DNA of 6,246 bases from assembly GCA_964632005.1 (NCBI GenBank), contig CAZWAP010000080.1, forward strand, positions 1 through 6,246, given 5' to 3'. The DNA is from CAZWAP01 sp964632005 (GTDB lineage: Bacteria; Planctomycetota; Phycisphaerae; Sedimentisphaerales; Anaerobacaceae). Below are positions 5,868 to 6,246 of this stretch, piece after piece. The notes below the pieces were generated by a model. It saw only the letters and a list, made by a program, of their open reading frames with translations, did not search any database and was not told the DNA's origin. The translations under genes were made by a program, and so were the position numbers. Within the stretch, counting starts at the first letter, position 1; the number at the start of each line of letters is the position of its first letter.

Positions 5868-5954
5868 TGCGTTTTCCTGCCGATTAACCCTCTTGCCGAG
5901 TGTCCACAAGGTCCGTTCGAACCAGAAAGAATAACCTCTCTTCACCCGGAATTC

Positions 5955-5960
5955 AATATA
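5955..5960 (-). promoter_or_regulatory. Extended -10 promoter candidate close to aroB
   Basis: On the minus strand TATATT (5960-5955) is preceded directly by TGG, giving an extended -10 pattern (TGN-TATATT). No convincing -35 hexamer lies upstream. Initiation near 5948 would leave about 80 bases before the chosen aroB start. This placement also supports the ATG at 5867 over the one at 5945, which would sit almost at the transcript's 5' end. Confidence 0.3.
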
Positions 5961-6090
5961 CCACCCTCACGCGATTATCCGTTTCGGCGCGGGCTGTGCA
6001 GAAACCTCCCCCTCTTGTCGCTTCAGGCCGTGTTTGGAACATTGTCCCGCGCAAGAGACCCAGGTACAAGAAAACGATGCGTAAAGTGTA

Positions 6091-6099
6091 ATTATACCA
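6091..6099 (-). promoter_or_regulatory. Extended -10 promoter candidate for the aroB operon
   Basis: A perfect TATAAT (6096-6091, minus strand) is preceded directly by TGG, forming an extended -10 element that can work without a good -35 box; none is evident. It lies 9 bases after the stop codon of the possible upstream gene tail. Initiation near 6084 would give a leader of about 217 bases before aroB, long enough for a regulatory structure. Confidence 0.4.
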
Positions 6100-6107
6100 G
6101 GCCAGGC

Positions 6108-6246
6108 TCAGAAGCCGCTGTCCGAGTCTCTCGACCCAATATCCGCCCGAACAGGGCGACTGGGAAAAACTTCCGGCGCTGGACCATCAAACTGCAGACG
6201 CACCGCTCCTCTGGTCGGCTCAATGGCCATAGACACACCTGGCTGG
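6108..6246 (-). CDS. Possible C-terminal tail of an unidentified upstream gene (cut by window edge)
   Basis: One minus-strand frame is open from the right edge through 45 codons to TGA at 6110-6108. The stretch contains an internal ATG but no clear ribosome-binding site before it, so if real it is more likely the end of a longer gene than a complete short one. The residues are mixed and polar, rich in Pro, Arg, Asp and Ser, with no motif I recognise. A frame of this length is not rare by chance. Its main support is that a promoter-like TATAAT begins just after the stop, as expected at a gene boundary. Confidence 0.3.
   Translation of the reverse strand, partial: QPGVSMAIEPTRGAVRLQFDGPAPEVFPSRPVRADIGSRDSDSGF

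Noticed and set aside
5868..5945. Upstream ATG at 5945 as the aroB start, adding 26 residues
   Set aside because: The extra residues do not resemble an AroB N-terminus, while the ATG at 5867 has a well-placed ribosome-binding site and gives the usual family length.
1..6246. CRISPR arrays, insertion sequences, tRNA or rRNA genes, prophage or toxin-antitoxin genes
   Set aside because: I looked for repeated spacers, terminal inverted repeats, transposase motifs and cloverleaf-like sequences and saw none.

Overview
The window looks like bacterial chromosome of moderately high GC. I judge the GC content by eye; I did not compute it. Every gene I can support lies on the minus strand. An exported SMP-30-type protein beside bacterial copies of the 'archaeal' shikimate-entry enzymes would suit an environmental bacterium such as a planctomycete, or a deltaproteobacterium-like lineage. 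That placement is a guess, because no rRNA or other marker gene is present.

Reading in the direction of transcription (high to low coordinates): a possible C-terminal tail of an unidentified gene (6246-6108) is followed by a leader of about 240 bases carrying promoter-like boxes. Then come a type I 3-dehydroquinate synthase (aroB, 5867-4764) and, 15 bases later, a DRE-TIM/HMGL-like aldolase (4748-3798). After a 238-base gap with a hairpin and a TATAAT box comes a 2-amino-3,7-dideoxy-D-threo-hept-6-ulosonate (ADH) synthase (3559-2765). A 153-base gap holds a good sigma-70-like promoter and leads to a type II ('archaeal') 3-dehydroquinate synthase (2611-1616). A short MgtC/SapB-family membrane protein follows only 4 bases downstream (1611-1153). 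A gene-poor stretch (1152-399) contains a strong intrinsic-terminator-like hairpin (898-939). The window ends inside a secreted SMP-30/gluconolactonase-like protein (398 to the left edge).

The core is four enzymes of cyclic C7/aromatic metabolism. The type I synthase makes 3-dehydroquinate from DAHP. ADH synthase plus the type II synthase make the same compound by the route established in methanogens, from L-aspartate semialdehyde and a deoxy-keto-hexose phosphate. Having both routes side by side is redundant if both serve housekeeping aromatic synthesis. One explanation is that the aldolase/type II pair makes something else, as the related GriI/GriH pair does in making 3-amino-4-hydroxybenzoate; the HMGL-like aldolase could supply or modify a precursor. 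This is inference. The enzymes' key residues are intact, so the sequence equally allows plain shikimate-pathway function.
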